64,000 nucleotides of DNA, taken from Sphingomonas sp. FARSPH. GTDB lineage: Bacteria; Pseudomonadota; Alphaproteobacteria; Sphingomonadales; Sphingomonadaceae. The position numbers and the translations under genes are program-made. How positions within the stretch are numbered: position 1 is the stretch's first letter; the number at the start of each line of letters is the position of its first letter. Below, in pieces: positions 24,352-32,554 of this stretch. The stretch is taken from NCBI RefSeq assembly GCF_003355005.1, contig NZ_CP029986.1:1-64000 (forward strand), given 5' to 3'. A model generated the notes under the pieces. The model was not told where the DNA came from and searched no databases. It saw nothing but the letters and a program-made list of their open reading frames with translations.

Positions 24352-25551
24352 ATGGCGACCGCAATTGCGCGGGTTAGACCGGATCAGACCCGAATCAGCG
24401 CGCTCGCCGAGCGATGCTCGAACATCCTTGAGAAGCTGCGGGATGGCGCGCAGAGCAAGCGTGCCGACGAGCGACGCGAACCGATCTTCACGATCGGAAA
24501 GGCGGCTGATCTGGTGGGACGTACGCCGGCGGCGATACGCTAGGCTGAGAAGGATGGTCGCCTGCCTGAACCAGGGCGCACCGAGACGAACCGCAGGGTC
24601 GGTTATACGCTGGCACAGCTGAACGACATGCGCGGGGTGTTCGGCACGCGCCCCTGGCGCGCGGCGGACGATCCCTGCGCCGTGGTTGCCGTCCAGAACT
24701 TCAAGGGCGGAGTGGGCAAGTCGACGATTTCGGTGCATTTGGCCCAGTTCCTGGCGATCCGGGGCTACCGGGTGCTCCTGATCGACTGCGACAGCCAGGC
24801 GTCGGCAACGACCTTGTTCGGCTACGTCCCTGACCTCGACCTTCAGGAGGAGAACACGCTCTATCCGTTCCTGCGACAGGACGAGCTGGTCAGCCTCGAA
24901 TATGCCATTCGCGCCACGCATTTCGACGGTCTCGACCTAATTCCGGCCAATCTGCGGCTTTTCCAGTCGGAGTACGAACTCGCGGCCAGAATGGCGCGGG
25001 GGCAGGGGACCCTGCTGGATCGGCTGCAACAGGGCATCGCTTCGGTTGCGGACCGCTACGACGTGGTTGCGATCGATCCGCCCCCGGCGCTTAGCGCGAT
25101 CTCGCTTTCGGTGCTGCGGGCCGCCAACGCTCTGGTCGTGCCGGTGCCCCCCACCGTCATGGATTTCTCTTCGACCGCCGCTTATCTCGCGATGCTCGAT
25201 GAGACGATGCAGGTTCTCCTTGAGCACGGCATGAACACCGATCTCGCCTTCCTCCGCTTCGTGGCGTCGAAGGTGGACGAGAACAAATCCATGCAGCGCG
25301 AGCTGATGGGACTGATGGGGCAGCTCTACGGCAATGCGCTGGTTCGCACGCCGCTTAAGGATTCGGCAGAGATCGACAACGCCAGCGCGCGGTTGATGAC
25401 GGTCTATGAACTGGAGGGCCCGACGACGAGCAGGTCTGTGCGCGACCGGTGTCTGACGTATCTCGACGGCGTGAATTCCGAGATCGAGACGGATATCCGA
25501 TCGATGTGGCCGAGCCACGAAGGCCGCCTGCGGCGGGAGGGACTGGCATGA
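24352..25551 (+). pseudogene. parA: Partition ATPase ParA2, interrupted by an amber codon in its HTH
   Basis: From 24352 the frame gives an HTH domain (FTIGKAADLVGRTPAAIR), then TAG at 24541-24543, then resumes AEKDGRLPEPGRTETNRRVG. It continues into the ATPase: NFKGGVGKSTISVHLAQFL, IDCDSQASATTLFGY, IDPPPALSAISLSV. ParA1 has IRMAEDDGRLPPAP at the same place, so exactly one codon became a stop. An internal ATG at 24628 could yield a 307-residue ATPase lacking the autorepressing HTH. So the gene is either broken or expressed as a deregulated short form. Confidence 0.75.
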
Positions 25552-25560
25552 GCGCGGATG

Positions 25561-25582
25561 GAAATTGCACCGGTGCAATTTC
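25561..25582. repeat. 22-bp palindrome type B, copy 2
   Basis: Identical to 24184-24205 (half-site GAAATTGCACC). It stands between parA2 and parB2, 18 bases before the parB2 start, where it could be both centromere and operator. Confidence 0.75.
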
Positions 25583-25600
25583 GGGTGAAGGAGAGGCACC

Positions 25601-26623
25601 ATGAGCGCGAAAAACCGTAGTTTTGCGGCTAATCTGGCCGGTGCGATCGAGGCCCCGGATGATCCGCCAGCGCGGCCGTCACGGCTTGGCATGGGTGTGC
25701 TCGCCGGACGCAGCACGCGACTTGCTGAACTGGCCACCGGCGCGCTCGTCAACCGCGCGACCGAGCTGGTCGACCCCGCCCGGTGCCGGATGTGGCACGG
25801 GCACAACCGCGACTATGCCGCACTCTCAGAGGAGCGTTGCCGCGACCTGATCGACAGTCTCAAGGCGCAGGGCAAGCAGGAGATGCCGGCGCTGGTACAC
25901 CGTGTCCGGGACGATCCTGATCACGACTTCGAGGTGATCTCGGGCGCGCGGCGGCACTGGTCGGTGAGTTGGCTGCGCAGCCACAACTATCCCGAGTTCC
26001 GCTTTCTCGTCGAAATCCGCGAACTCACCGACGAGGAGGCTTTCCGGCTATCCGATATCGAGAACCGCGCGCGCGAAGATATCTCGGACTTCGAGCGGGC
26101 TCGCGACTATCTCCGCGCCCTGGACGCCTATTACGGCGGGAAGCAGCAGGAGATGGCGGAGCGCATCAACGTCACGGCGAGCTGGCTCAGCCGCTATCTC
26201 GACATGGCGCGCCTGCCGGCCGAGATCATCGCCGCGTTCGCGTCGCCTCATGACCTCGGCATCAAGCACGTGACGCAGATCAAGCCGCTTTTGAAGCCCG
26301 AGGATCGCCGTTCGCGCGTGCTCGCCGAAGGGCGCCGGATCGCAGACGCGCGCGCGAGCGGGGAATCGGTTCCGCAAGCCCCCGCAGACGTGGTGCGGAT
26401 GCTCGCCGCGGCCGCCGAAGCCCCCAAGAAGACAGGCTCCCCCAAGAGGATAGGAAAGGTGTCGAGCACCGTCAAGACGAGTGGCGGGACAGAGATCCTC
26501 CGCGTCAACGGCCACGGCCGAGCCGGAGTGACCCTGACCTTGCTTCCCAAGACGGGCGCGAGCCGCGCCGATGCGGAGCAGGCGCTTGGCGAGATTCTGG
26601 ATCGCTTCTGGCCGGCGAGTTGA
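25601..26623 (+). CDS. parB: Partition protein ParB2
   Basis: 340 residues, homologous to ParB1 across its length: CRMWHGHNRDYAALSEERCR, FEVISGARRHWSVSWLRSHN, MAERINVTASWLSRYLDMAR. An AAGGAGAG ribosome site precedes ATG 25601. The frame is intact. Its likely sites are the two type B palindromes. Persistence of an intact parB with intact sites next to a damaged parA and Rep suggests either recent damage or a retained role in partition or incompatibility. Confidence 0.9.
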   Translation: MSAKNRSFAANLAGAIEAPDDPPARPSRLGMGVLAGRSTRLAELATGALVNRATELVDPARCRMWHGHNRDYAALSEERCRDLIDSLKAQGKQEMPALVHRVRDDPDHDFEVISGARRHWSVSWLRSHNYPEFRFLVEIRELTDEEAFRLSDIENRAREDISDFERARDYLRALDAYYGGKQQEMAERINVTASWLSRYLDMARLPAEIIAAFASPHDLGIKHVTQIKPLLKPEDRRSRVLAEGRRIADARASGESVPQAPADVVRMLAAAAEAPKKTGSPKRIGKVSSTVKTSGGTEILRVNGHGRAGVTLTLLPKTGASRADAEQALGEILDRFWPAS

Positions 26624-26640
26624 CCGGACATGGATCCGTC

Positions 26641-27663
26641 TCACCCGCCTTCGGTGGTGCTGAGCCCCAGGCGTGCGAGGCGCTCGTCGATCGCACGCAT
26701 CTCGGCATCGAAGTCGGACAGCACCGCATCGAGCGGCGGCCTCGGCGGGGGAGGGGCGAGCGGACGCCCCCGGCGGGCCGGCACGAAGCCGAAGGACTGG
26801 GCAAGGTCCGGGGGGAGGTAGGCACGCCAGCTCTGGCGCCCGCTCACCTCGACAAGCAGGCCGGAGGCTGCGGCGCGCGCCAGCAGCTTGCCGGCTCCGG
26901 AGATGGTCAGCCGAAGCCGGATCGCCACGGCACGGGGGCTCAGCACCGGCTGGACCTGGGCGAGCGCGAGGACCCGCAAGAGCGAGCCAGGCCGGCGCGC
27001 GCGCGATAGGGCATCGGCCGCGCGCAGGCGGTCTTCTTCGATCGCCTTGAGCCGCTGCAGGCCGGTTTCGGCGGCGCGGCGCAGCTGCTTCAGGTAACGC
27101 CTCACGATCGCCTCACGATCGCCGGGCTGCAGCCGCAGTGCTTTGTCGGCGCATACCAGATTGGGCAGCGTGTTGCGTGTCGCGCCAAGCTCGTTGAGGA
27201 GCATCGGCATCGCGAGCCAGGGGGCGCTGGTGCGATCGGCCCGCGCGTGGCGGGCGGTCAGCTCGAGCGCGCGCAACAGCACCGGCCTTGTGCCCCAGTC
27301 GGAAGGGGGATCGAACGTGAAGGGCAGGGCCTCCCGCCAGTGGCGACGGGGGGTCACGCGAAGGTTCGCTTGCCATTCTGTGAGCTGGGACAGGTCGTCG
27401 CCGACGGTCGGCTGCCGCGTCCGGGAGGGCAAGGGAAGCCCGCAGGCCTGGCCGAAAATGTCGATTTCGTCGATTTCTGCTCCTTGTCCATGCAGCGCTT
27501 CGGCATAGCCGCTCCACGCGGCCCGGCGCACCCAGGCGGATCGGCAGCTCGTGGCGGAAATCCATGCATCCAGGCTGGCGACGGCGGCTGCTGTGGTCTC
27601 GAGTTCGTGCGCGAGCGAGCCCGTCCAGCTGGGTATCGAAAGATCGGGAACGGGTACGGCCAT
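26641..27663 (-). CDS. DUF1612/HTH plasmid protein (RHE_PE00001-like)
   Basis: About 340 residues from MAVPVPDLSIPSWTGSLAHE; an ATG at 27744 would run across the dyad at 27718 and is less likely. The middle section (MPMLLNELGATRNTLPNLV) and end (AIRLRLTISGAGKLLARAAA, with a recognition-helix look) fit DUF1612 proteins with a C-terminal HTH, known mainly from alphaproteobacterial plasmids. It converges on parB2 with a 17-bp gap and is divergent from the TIR operon. It may bind the dyad between them, but that is inference. Confidence 0.7.
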   Translation of the reverse strand: MAVPVPDLSIPSWTGSLAHELETTAAAVASLDAWISATSCRSAWVRRAAWSGYAEALHGQGAEIDEIDIFGQACGLPLPSRTRQPTVGDDLSQLTEWQANLRVTPRRHWREALPFTFDPPSDWGTRPVLLRALELTARHARADRTSAPWLAMPMLLNELGATRNTLPNLVCADKALRLQPGDREAIVRRYLKQLRRAAETGLQRLKAIEEDRLRAADALSRARRPGSLLRVLALAQVQPVLSPRAVAIRLRLTISGAGKLLARAAASGLLVEVSGRQSWRAYLPPDLAQSFGFVPARRGRPLAPPPPRPPLDAVLSDFDAEMRAIDERLARLGLSTTEGG

Positions 27664-27717
27664 CGGGCAGATAGTAGACGCAAGGGCAGTGTTTGGTCTA
27701 GCGTGTCGGTACGCACA

Positions 27718-27744
27718 GTGTTGATAATGGACCCTTATCAACAC
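27718..27744. promoter_or_regulatory. 10-bp inverted repeat between DUF1612 gene and TIR operon
   Basis: GTGTTGATAA and TTATCAACAC flank the 7-base spacer TGGACCC. The dyad sits in the shared promoter space of two divergent transcription units, 55 bases from one start and 98 from the other. A good operator candidate for a dimeric regulator. Confidence 0.6.
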
Positions 27745-27841
27745 CCCATTGTTGAAGCTTCTATATGCCGGTAAGGATTAGGAGCCGGCTGTCCGTACGC
27801 CGGCGGGCCTCGACACCGGGGCGTAACAGGGAAGACGAGGC

Positions 27842-28360
27842 GTGTACGAGCATCTGAGTGACCTTGCGCAGCGGCTCGGCCGCCACATGGCCGAGCATAG
27901 CGCCAAGGGTTTGCCGACGCACTTCGACGATGCGTTGCTCGAGGCGTTCCCGGGCGAGACCCGGAAGACGTTGGGGACGGCGCTGGCCGAGCTGGAAGCG
28001 GATCGCCTCGTCACGCTCTCGCACGTGCTGGGTCCGCACCTGCCGCGGGTGCGCACCACCGTGGAGCTGTTCATCGCCAGCGACCCGGCGATCACCGGAC
28101 ATGATCCGGTCGAGGACTCGGTCGTGCTCGCGCGGCTGCTGCTGGAGAAGCCGGACCTTGGCGGGAACGCCGCGAAGCTCGAGGAGGCGGCGGGCTGGGA
28201 ACGTCGCCGCTTCAATCCTGCCTTTGCCCTGCTGATCCCGTGCGTTCACGACGGCCGCGTCCGCAAGTCGCTCCAGGACAACTATCCCACCATGGGCATC
28301 CTGCTTGCCGACGAGGATCTGGTCCAGCTGCGCCGCTACGTTCAGCGCAACAGCGGATGA
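27842..28360 (+). CDS. Stand-alone winged-helix-like protein, partner of the TIR protein
   Basis: 172 residues with a GTG start. The segment DDALLEAFPGETRKTLGTAL to LEADRLVTLSHVLG resembles a helix-turn-helix/winged-helix unit. A second unit carries AKLEEAAGWERRRFNPAFAL. Both align with the C-terminal half of the next protein (LADLPAALGIAADDLRIGLL; RQLAETLGWEPRRMNSAICY). It has no TIR domain. Its stop overlaps the TIR gene start (ATGA at 28357-28360), so the two are made together. Probable role: sensor or regulator binding the same ligand or DNA as the TIR protein. No known family name. Confidence 0.7.
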   Translation: MYEHLSDLAQRLGRHMAEHSAKGLPTHFDDALLEAFPGETRKTLGTALAELEADRLVTLSHVLGPHLPRVRTTVELFIASDPAITGHDPVEDSVVLARLLLEKPDLGGNAAKLEEAAGWERRRFNPAFALLIPCVHDGRVRKSLQDNYPTMGILLADEDLVQLRRYVQRNSG

Positions 28361-29598
28361 TCAAGTTGACCCACAATGGAAGGCCGTTCGACGCCCGCAA
28401 GTTTGCCGCGGACATTGAAGCCAAGGCGATCGAGCTCGGGATGCAGGCGCTCGAGGAGAAGGCGAGGGGCGCCGCTGCCTCGATCGTCGATCCCGAGACT
28501 GGTAGTCACGCCAATGTGTTCGTCGATCGATTGTCGGGGAACAGGGTTGCGATCCGCACGACCGGGTCGCCCGCCTTCGCGCGTCTTCTCGAAAAGCGTC
28601 TGGGTGTCGACCCGGGAGATGTTCAGGTCATGAATGCCGCCGACGGGGCAAAGCACCCGAAAATCTATCTGGCCCACGCCAGCGAGGACAAGGACCGGGT
28701 CCGTCCAGTCGCCGAGTATCTCATGGCGAACGGCGTCGACCTCTGGTTCGACGAGTGGGAGATCGAGCCCGGCGACAGCCTGCGGCAGAAGATGGAGGAG
28801 GGCCTCGGCGCGATGACCCACTTCGTCGTGGTGTTGACCGAGACGTCGATCACCAAGCCATGGGTGGCCAAGGAGATCGACGTCGGCCTCGTCCAGCAGG
28901 TCGGCGGCAAGAGCCGGTTCGTGCCGCTGGTCGTCGACCTCGATCCCGCGAAGCTCTCGCCCTTCCTCCAGGCGATGCTGTTCCTCAAGATCGATCCCGC
29001 CAGTGAGGCGGACCTCAAGGGCCTGGTGGACCGGCTGCATGGTGTGAGCCGCAAGCCACCACTCGGGGACGCGCCGCGTTACGTGCAGAAGGCTCCGAGT
29101 GGGCTCGAAGGCTGGTCCCCCGCCGCGATCGCGATCGGCAAGCACATTGTGGAGACCAGCGCGAACGCGACGGCCGTCGACCCCATCGTGACCCTCGCCG
29201 ATCTGCCGGCGGCTCTCGGCATCGCTGCCGATGACCTGCGGATCGGGCTGCTCGACCTCAAGGACGCCGGTTACCTGCGCGAGATGAACATCAGCGGGCA
29301 CTATGCCCCGCAACCGGCGCTGTTTGTGGACTTCGACGAGGCGTTCATGCCCTTCAGCCCAAGCGAGGACGCGCGCACGCTCGCCAACCGGATGGTGACA
29401 GGCGAGGAGCGGGCCGTCGACACCCGGCAGCTCGCCGAAACGCTGGGATGGGAGCCGCGCCGGATGAACAGCGCCATCTGCTATCTCGAGCGGGCCGGTG
29501 CCATCAAGGCGCGGCACGCGCCCGCCTCCGCCCCCTGGCGGGCCGTGCAGCTCGTTCGCACCGACGAGACCCTGCGCTTCGCGCGTAGCCATGGCTGA
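28357..29598 (+). CDS. TIR-domain protein with C-terminal winged-helix-like domain
   Basis: 413 residues. Residues 1-95 form an N-terminal helical domain. A TIR domain follows (~101-235): PKIYLAHASEDKDRVRPVAE, VDLWFDEWEIEPGDSLRQKM, THFVVVLTETSITKPWVAKE. E135 or E137 in WEIEPG is the likely catalytic glutamate of an NAD-cleaving TIR enzyme. Residues ~275-400 match the small protein encoded just upstream. Bacterial TIR proteins with sensor domains usually act in phage defence by depleting NAD. Both flanking genes overlap it (4 and 8 bases), so it is the second gene of a tight operon with a recombinase. Confidence 0.85.
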   Translation: MIKLTHNGRPFDARKFAADIEAKAIELGMQALEEKARGAAASIVDPETGSHANVFVDRLSGNRVAIRTTGSPAFARLLEKRLGVDPGDVQVMNAADGAKHPKIYLAHASEDKDRVRPVAEYLMANGVDLWFDEWEIEPGDSLRQKMEEGLGAMTHFVVVLTETSITKPWVAKEIDVGLVQQVGGKSRFVPLVVDLDPAKLSPFLQAMLFLKIDPASEADLKGLVDRLHGVSRKPPLGDAPRYVQKAPSGLEGWSPAAIAIGKHIVETSANATAVDPIVTLADLPAALGIAADDLRIGLLDLKDAGYLREMNISGHYAPQPALFVDFDEAFMPFSPSEDARTLANRMVTGEERAVDTRQLAETLGWEPRRMNSAICYLERAGAIKARHAPASAPWRAVQLVRTDETLRFARSHG

Positions 29599-30721
29599 GC
29601 CTGGCCTGGTTCGTGCCGAGACGGCGCCGATCAGCGAGGTCGTTGCGCAGGTCGAGGCGCTCGCGCCGGCGCGGCGGCTTGCCGACCCCCAGTTGGTCGC
29701 AGCCGCCGCCCGGGCCTGGTCGGTCAACACGATCCGCGCCTTCCTGTCGGACCTGAGAATCTGGGATCAGTGGTGCCGGCGGCGTGGCCTGACGACCGCC
29801 CGGGCCGACGCTGATGCGGTCGCTGCCTATCTGCGGGCTCTGTCGGGAGTCGAACAGGATCCGCGCAATCCGCTGAAGCGGCGGGCGCCCGCGACGATCG
29901 AGCGCTATCTGGTGAATATAGGCTGGGCCTACCGCATGGCCGGGCTCGAGGACCCAACCGCGGCGCCGCTGGTGCGGCTCGAGCTCAAGGGCTTGCGCAA
30001 GCTTCTGGGAACGCGACAGCGGCAGGCGCGGGGTATCCGGTTCAAGGGTGAGGTGAGCGACCTCGACGACCCGGCGACCGGAATCTGTCTCGCCCATCTG
30101 CTCAAGGCCTCCCGGCGCGACATGCTGGGCGCGCGCGATCGCGCGCTCCTGCGCGTGGCGTACGACAGCGGCTGCCGCCGCTCCGAGCTGGTCGCGATCC
30201 TGTGCGAGGCGATCGAGGGGCCCGACCCCGATGGATCCGGAACCCTGTTCATAGGCACGAGCAAGACCGACCGCGAACGGGCCGGCGCGCTCGCCTATCT
30301 GTCACCGGCGACCATGCAGGCGATCGAGGAGTGGCGGCAGGCAGGAGGGATAAAGACCGGGCCGCTTTTCCGGCGGGTCGAGACCTATTTCGACGGAGGG
30401 GTTCGGTCGGTGGGGGAGGGGGCTCTTCACCCGAACACGATCACCCTGATCTACCGCCGCCTCATTCGCGCGGCGTTCGACAAGAAGCTGCTCGGCACAA
30501 TGAGCGAAGCCGAGCTGGAGCGCTGGGTGGCGGCTGTCTCCAGCCACTCGATCAGGGTCGGGGTCGCGCAGGACAATTTCGCCGCTGGCGAGAGCCTGCC
30601 CGCGATCATGCAAGCCTATCGCTGGCGCGACCCCAAGACCGTCATGCGCTACGGCGCGCGGCTCGCCGCCAAGAGCGGGGCGTCGGCGCGCCTCGCACGC
30701 CGCTTTCAGGAGAGCCGTTGA
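29591..30721 (+). CDS. Tyrosine recombinase / integrase
   Basis: 376 residues from MAEPGLVRAE; the ATG overlaps the TIR gene by 8 bases. The N-terminal SAM-like domain (AWSVNTIRAFLSDLRIWDQW) is followed by the catalytic domain with R196 (GCRRSEL), K225 (TSKTDRE), HSIR at 319-322, W345 and nucleophile Y354 (VMRYGARLA). All residues needed for strand exchange are present. No obvious att core was found nearby. Being embedded in an operon between TIR and AlbA_2 genes, rather than at an element end, is unusual; it may have a role within that system or mark a mobile cassette. Confidence 0.9.
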   Translation: MAEPGLVRAETAPISEVVAQVEALAPARRLADPQLVAAAARAWSVNTIRAFLSDLRIWDQWCRRRGLTTARADADAVAAYLRALSGVEQDPRNPLKRRAPATIERYLVNIGWAYRMAGLEDPTAAPLVRLELKGLRKLLGTRQRQARGIRFKGEVSDLDDPATGICLAHLLKASRRDMLGARDRALLRVAYDSGCRRSELVAILCEAIEGPDPDGSGTLFIGTSKTDRERAGALAYLSPATMQAIEEWRQAGGIKTGPLFRRVETYFDGGVRSVGEGALHPNTITLIYRRLIRAAFDKKLLGTMSEAELERWVAAVSSHSIRVGVAQDNFAAGESLPAIMQAYRWRDPKTVMRYGARLAAKSGASARLARRFQESR

Positions 30722-30724
30722 GCG

Positions 30725-32554
30725 ATGGTCAGGATCACCGTGACGGAACCAGCCAAGCCGGAACGGCGTCGTCGCACGCTCGACCCGATAACCGTCTCCG
30801 AGATTGCCGCGGGCAGCCTTCAGGAAGGGCAGGAGCTCGATTTCAAGCGGGAAGTGAACCTCGACAAGCCGGAGGCGAAGATCCCGCTGCTGGACGATGT
30901 GGTCGCGTTTTTGAGCCGAGGCCCTGCCCGCATCATCGTCGGCGTCGAGGAGAAGGGCGGCCGCTTCGAGAGCTTCCGCCCGATTTCGGGCGATCCGGAC
31001 GAGACGGCGCTGCGCCTCCAGACGGTGATCCAGGACGGTATCACGGCCGTTCCCTTGGACGTGCAGGTCGTGCCGATCCACCTTGAGGAGGGGTTCATCC
31101 TCGACATCCAGATCCCGCGGCACGCCGGCGCGCCGTTCATGAACCGGCTTTACGGCGGCTATCTGATCCGGTCGGGCGCGCGCAATCTGCCGATCGATCC
31201 GGGGATGCTGCGCAGCAGGTTTGTCGACGAGACCGCGTGGATGAGCCGGCTCGAGGAACTGACCGCAAGCGAGGATGCCAAGCTTGCCGCCAGCGGTCGC
31301 GTGGTCGCACGCCAGGCACTGCGGATCGGGATCCTGCCACAGGAGCACTTCGACCATCAGCGCCGGGCGTTCGAGCACGGAGACCATGTCCGCTACCCAG
31401 GACCCGTATTCCACGAACATTCCGATCCCTGGTTCAAGGCGGCCGAAGATGGCCATGAGCTCTTCGCCAGGGACCTGAGGTCGCAGGGGATCGAACGCTT
31501 GTTCATCCGTGATGACTGGTTCGTCCATGCCCAGGCAGCCTTCGCCATCCAGCAGCTGAGCGGGGAGGGGATCGCCGCGCTCAACGAGACTGGCAACGAG
31601 CTCGCCTCGCATCTCGCCATCGCGATGATGCCGTTCTCGAGCGCGGGCACCTACGGTAAATTCTTCCAGGGCGAGGTCTCGTTCGAGCTGCAGGCACAGC
31701 TCACGGTGTTCGAGCTGTCCGACCTGTCCTCGCGCGAGGAACTGCGCAGCGTCGTCCTGACCGCGATCATGTTCATGTCGCAGCAGATGATGCGGAAGGT
31801 CGACCGCTCGATTCCCAAGGCGCTGCTCCTGGACGAGGCCTGGCAGATGCTTCGCGGTGGGGCGATGGCCGATTTCATCGAAACCTACGCCCGCACGTGC
31901 CGCAAGTATGGCGCCTCGTTGGTGACGGCCACGCAGTCGCTCAACGACTACTACAAGTCGGCCGGGTCCATAGCCGCCCTCGAGAACAGCGACTGGTTCG
32001 TGATCCTCCAGCAGAAGCCGGAAACGATCGCCGACTTCAAGAAGCACGATCGCTTCGAGATGGACGACTATACCGACGCGCTGCTCCGCTCGCTCAAGCG
32101 CAACGGCTTCGAATATTCCGACATCATGATCAAGGGGCCGGAGACGCTGGCGGTCGGCCGGCTGGTCCTCGATCCCTTCTCTGCCGCGCTGTGCCTGTCG
32201 GTCGCGTTGGTCGTGGGGTTCTTCGCGCAGTTCCATGCCGCCCTTGGCCGGGCTGCGCCGTGCTTCGCGGCCGCGCTGCTCGCCGCGGCGGCGCTGTACA
32301 CCTGGCGGTACCGGGGATCGTCGACCTGTCCGACCTTGTCGCGGACAGCGCGGGCGTCGCGCGCATCGTGCTCGAAGCAGTGCAGGACATGCTGCTACGC
32401 GTCGCGCTTCAGACCGCGCGGGACGATTACGAGACGCGGCGCGAGCGTCAACGCGAGGGGATCGAGATCGCCAGGCGGGCAGGGCGGTATAACGGCCGCA
32501 AGCCGGACACGGCACTACACAAGCGCATCGTCGGCCTACGCCACGCGGGCATGA
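30725..32554 (+). CDS. In-frame chimera: AlbA_2 (Schlafen-type) N terminus + TraC conjugation ATPase end
   Basis: Residues 1-180 are an AlbA_2/Schlafen-type domain: GQELDFKREVNLDKPEAKIP, VVAFLSRGPARIIVGVEEKG, GGYLIRSGARNLPID. Around residue 278 (base ~31560) the sequence switches to the C-terminal half of a TraC/VirB4-type ATPase: ALNETGNELASHLAIAMMPF, TYGKFFQGEVSF, Walker B IPKALLLDEAWQML, ARTCRKYGASLVTATQSL, ending VGRLVLDPFSAAL near 32185. A hydrophobic stretch of unknown origin and out-of-frame residues follow to 32554. The Walker A part of TraC is missing. It starts 3 bases after the recombinase stop. Probably non-functional as an ATPase. Confidence 0.7.
   Translation: MVRITVTEPAKPERRRRTLDPITVSEIAAGSLQEGQELDFKREVNLDKPEAKIPLLDDVVAFLSRGPARIIVGVEEKGGRFESFRPISGDPDETALRLQTVIQDGITAVPLDVQVVPIHLEEGFILDIQIPRHAGAPFMNRLYGGYLIRSGARNLPIDPGMLRSRFVDETAWMSRLEELTASEDAKLAASGRVVARQALRIGILPQEHFDHQRRAFEHGDHVRYPGPVFHEHSDPWFKAAEDGHELFARDLRSQGIERLFIRDDWFVHAQAAFAIQQLSGEGIAALNETGNELASHLAIAMMPFSSAGTYGKFFQGEVSFELQAQLTVFELSDLSSREELRSVVLTAIMFMSQQMMRKVDRSIPKALLLDEAWQMLRGGAMADFIETYARTCRKYGASLVTATQSLNDYYKSAGSIAALENSDWFVILQQKPETIADFKKHDRFEMDDYTDALLRSLKRNGFEYSDIMIKGPETLAVGRLVLDPFSAALCLSVALVVGFFAQFHAALGRAAPCFAAALLAAAALYTWRYRGSSTCPTLSRTARASRASCSKQCRTCCYASRFRPRGTITRRGASVNARGSRSPGGQGGITAASRTRHYTSASSAYATRA

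Noticed and set aside
30302..32515. 737-codon open frame antisense to the recombinase and chimeric ORF
   Set aside because: No recognisable domain and a shadow-like composition; the plus strand carries clear motifs.
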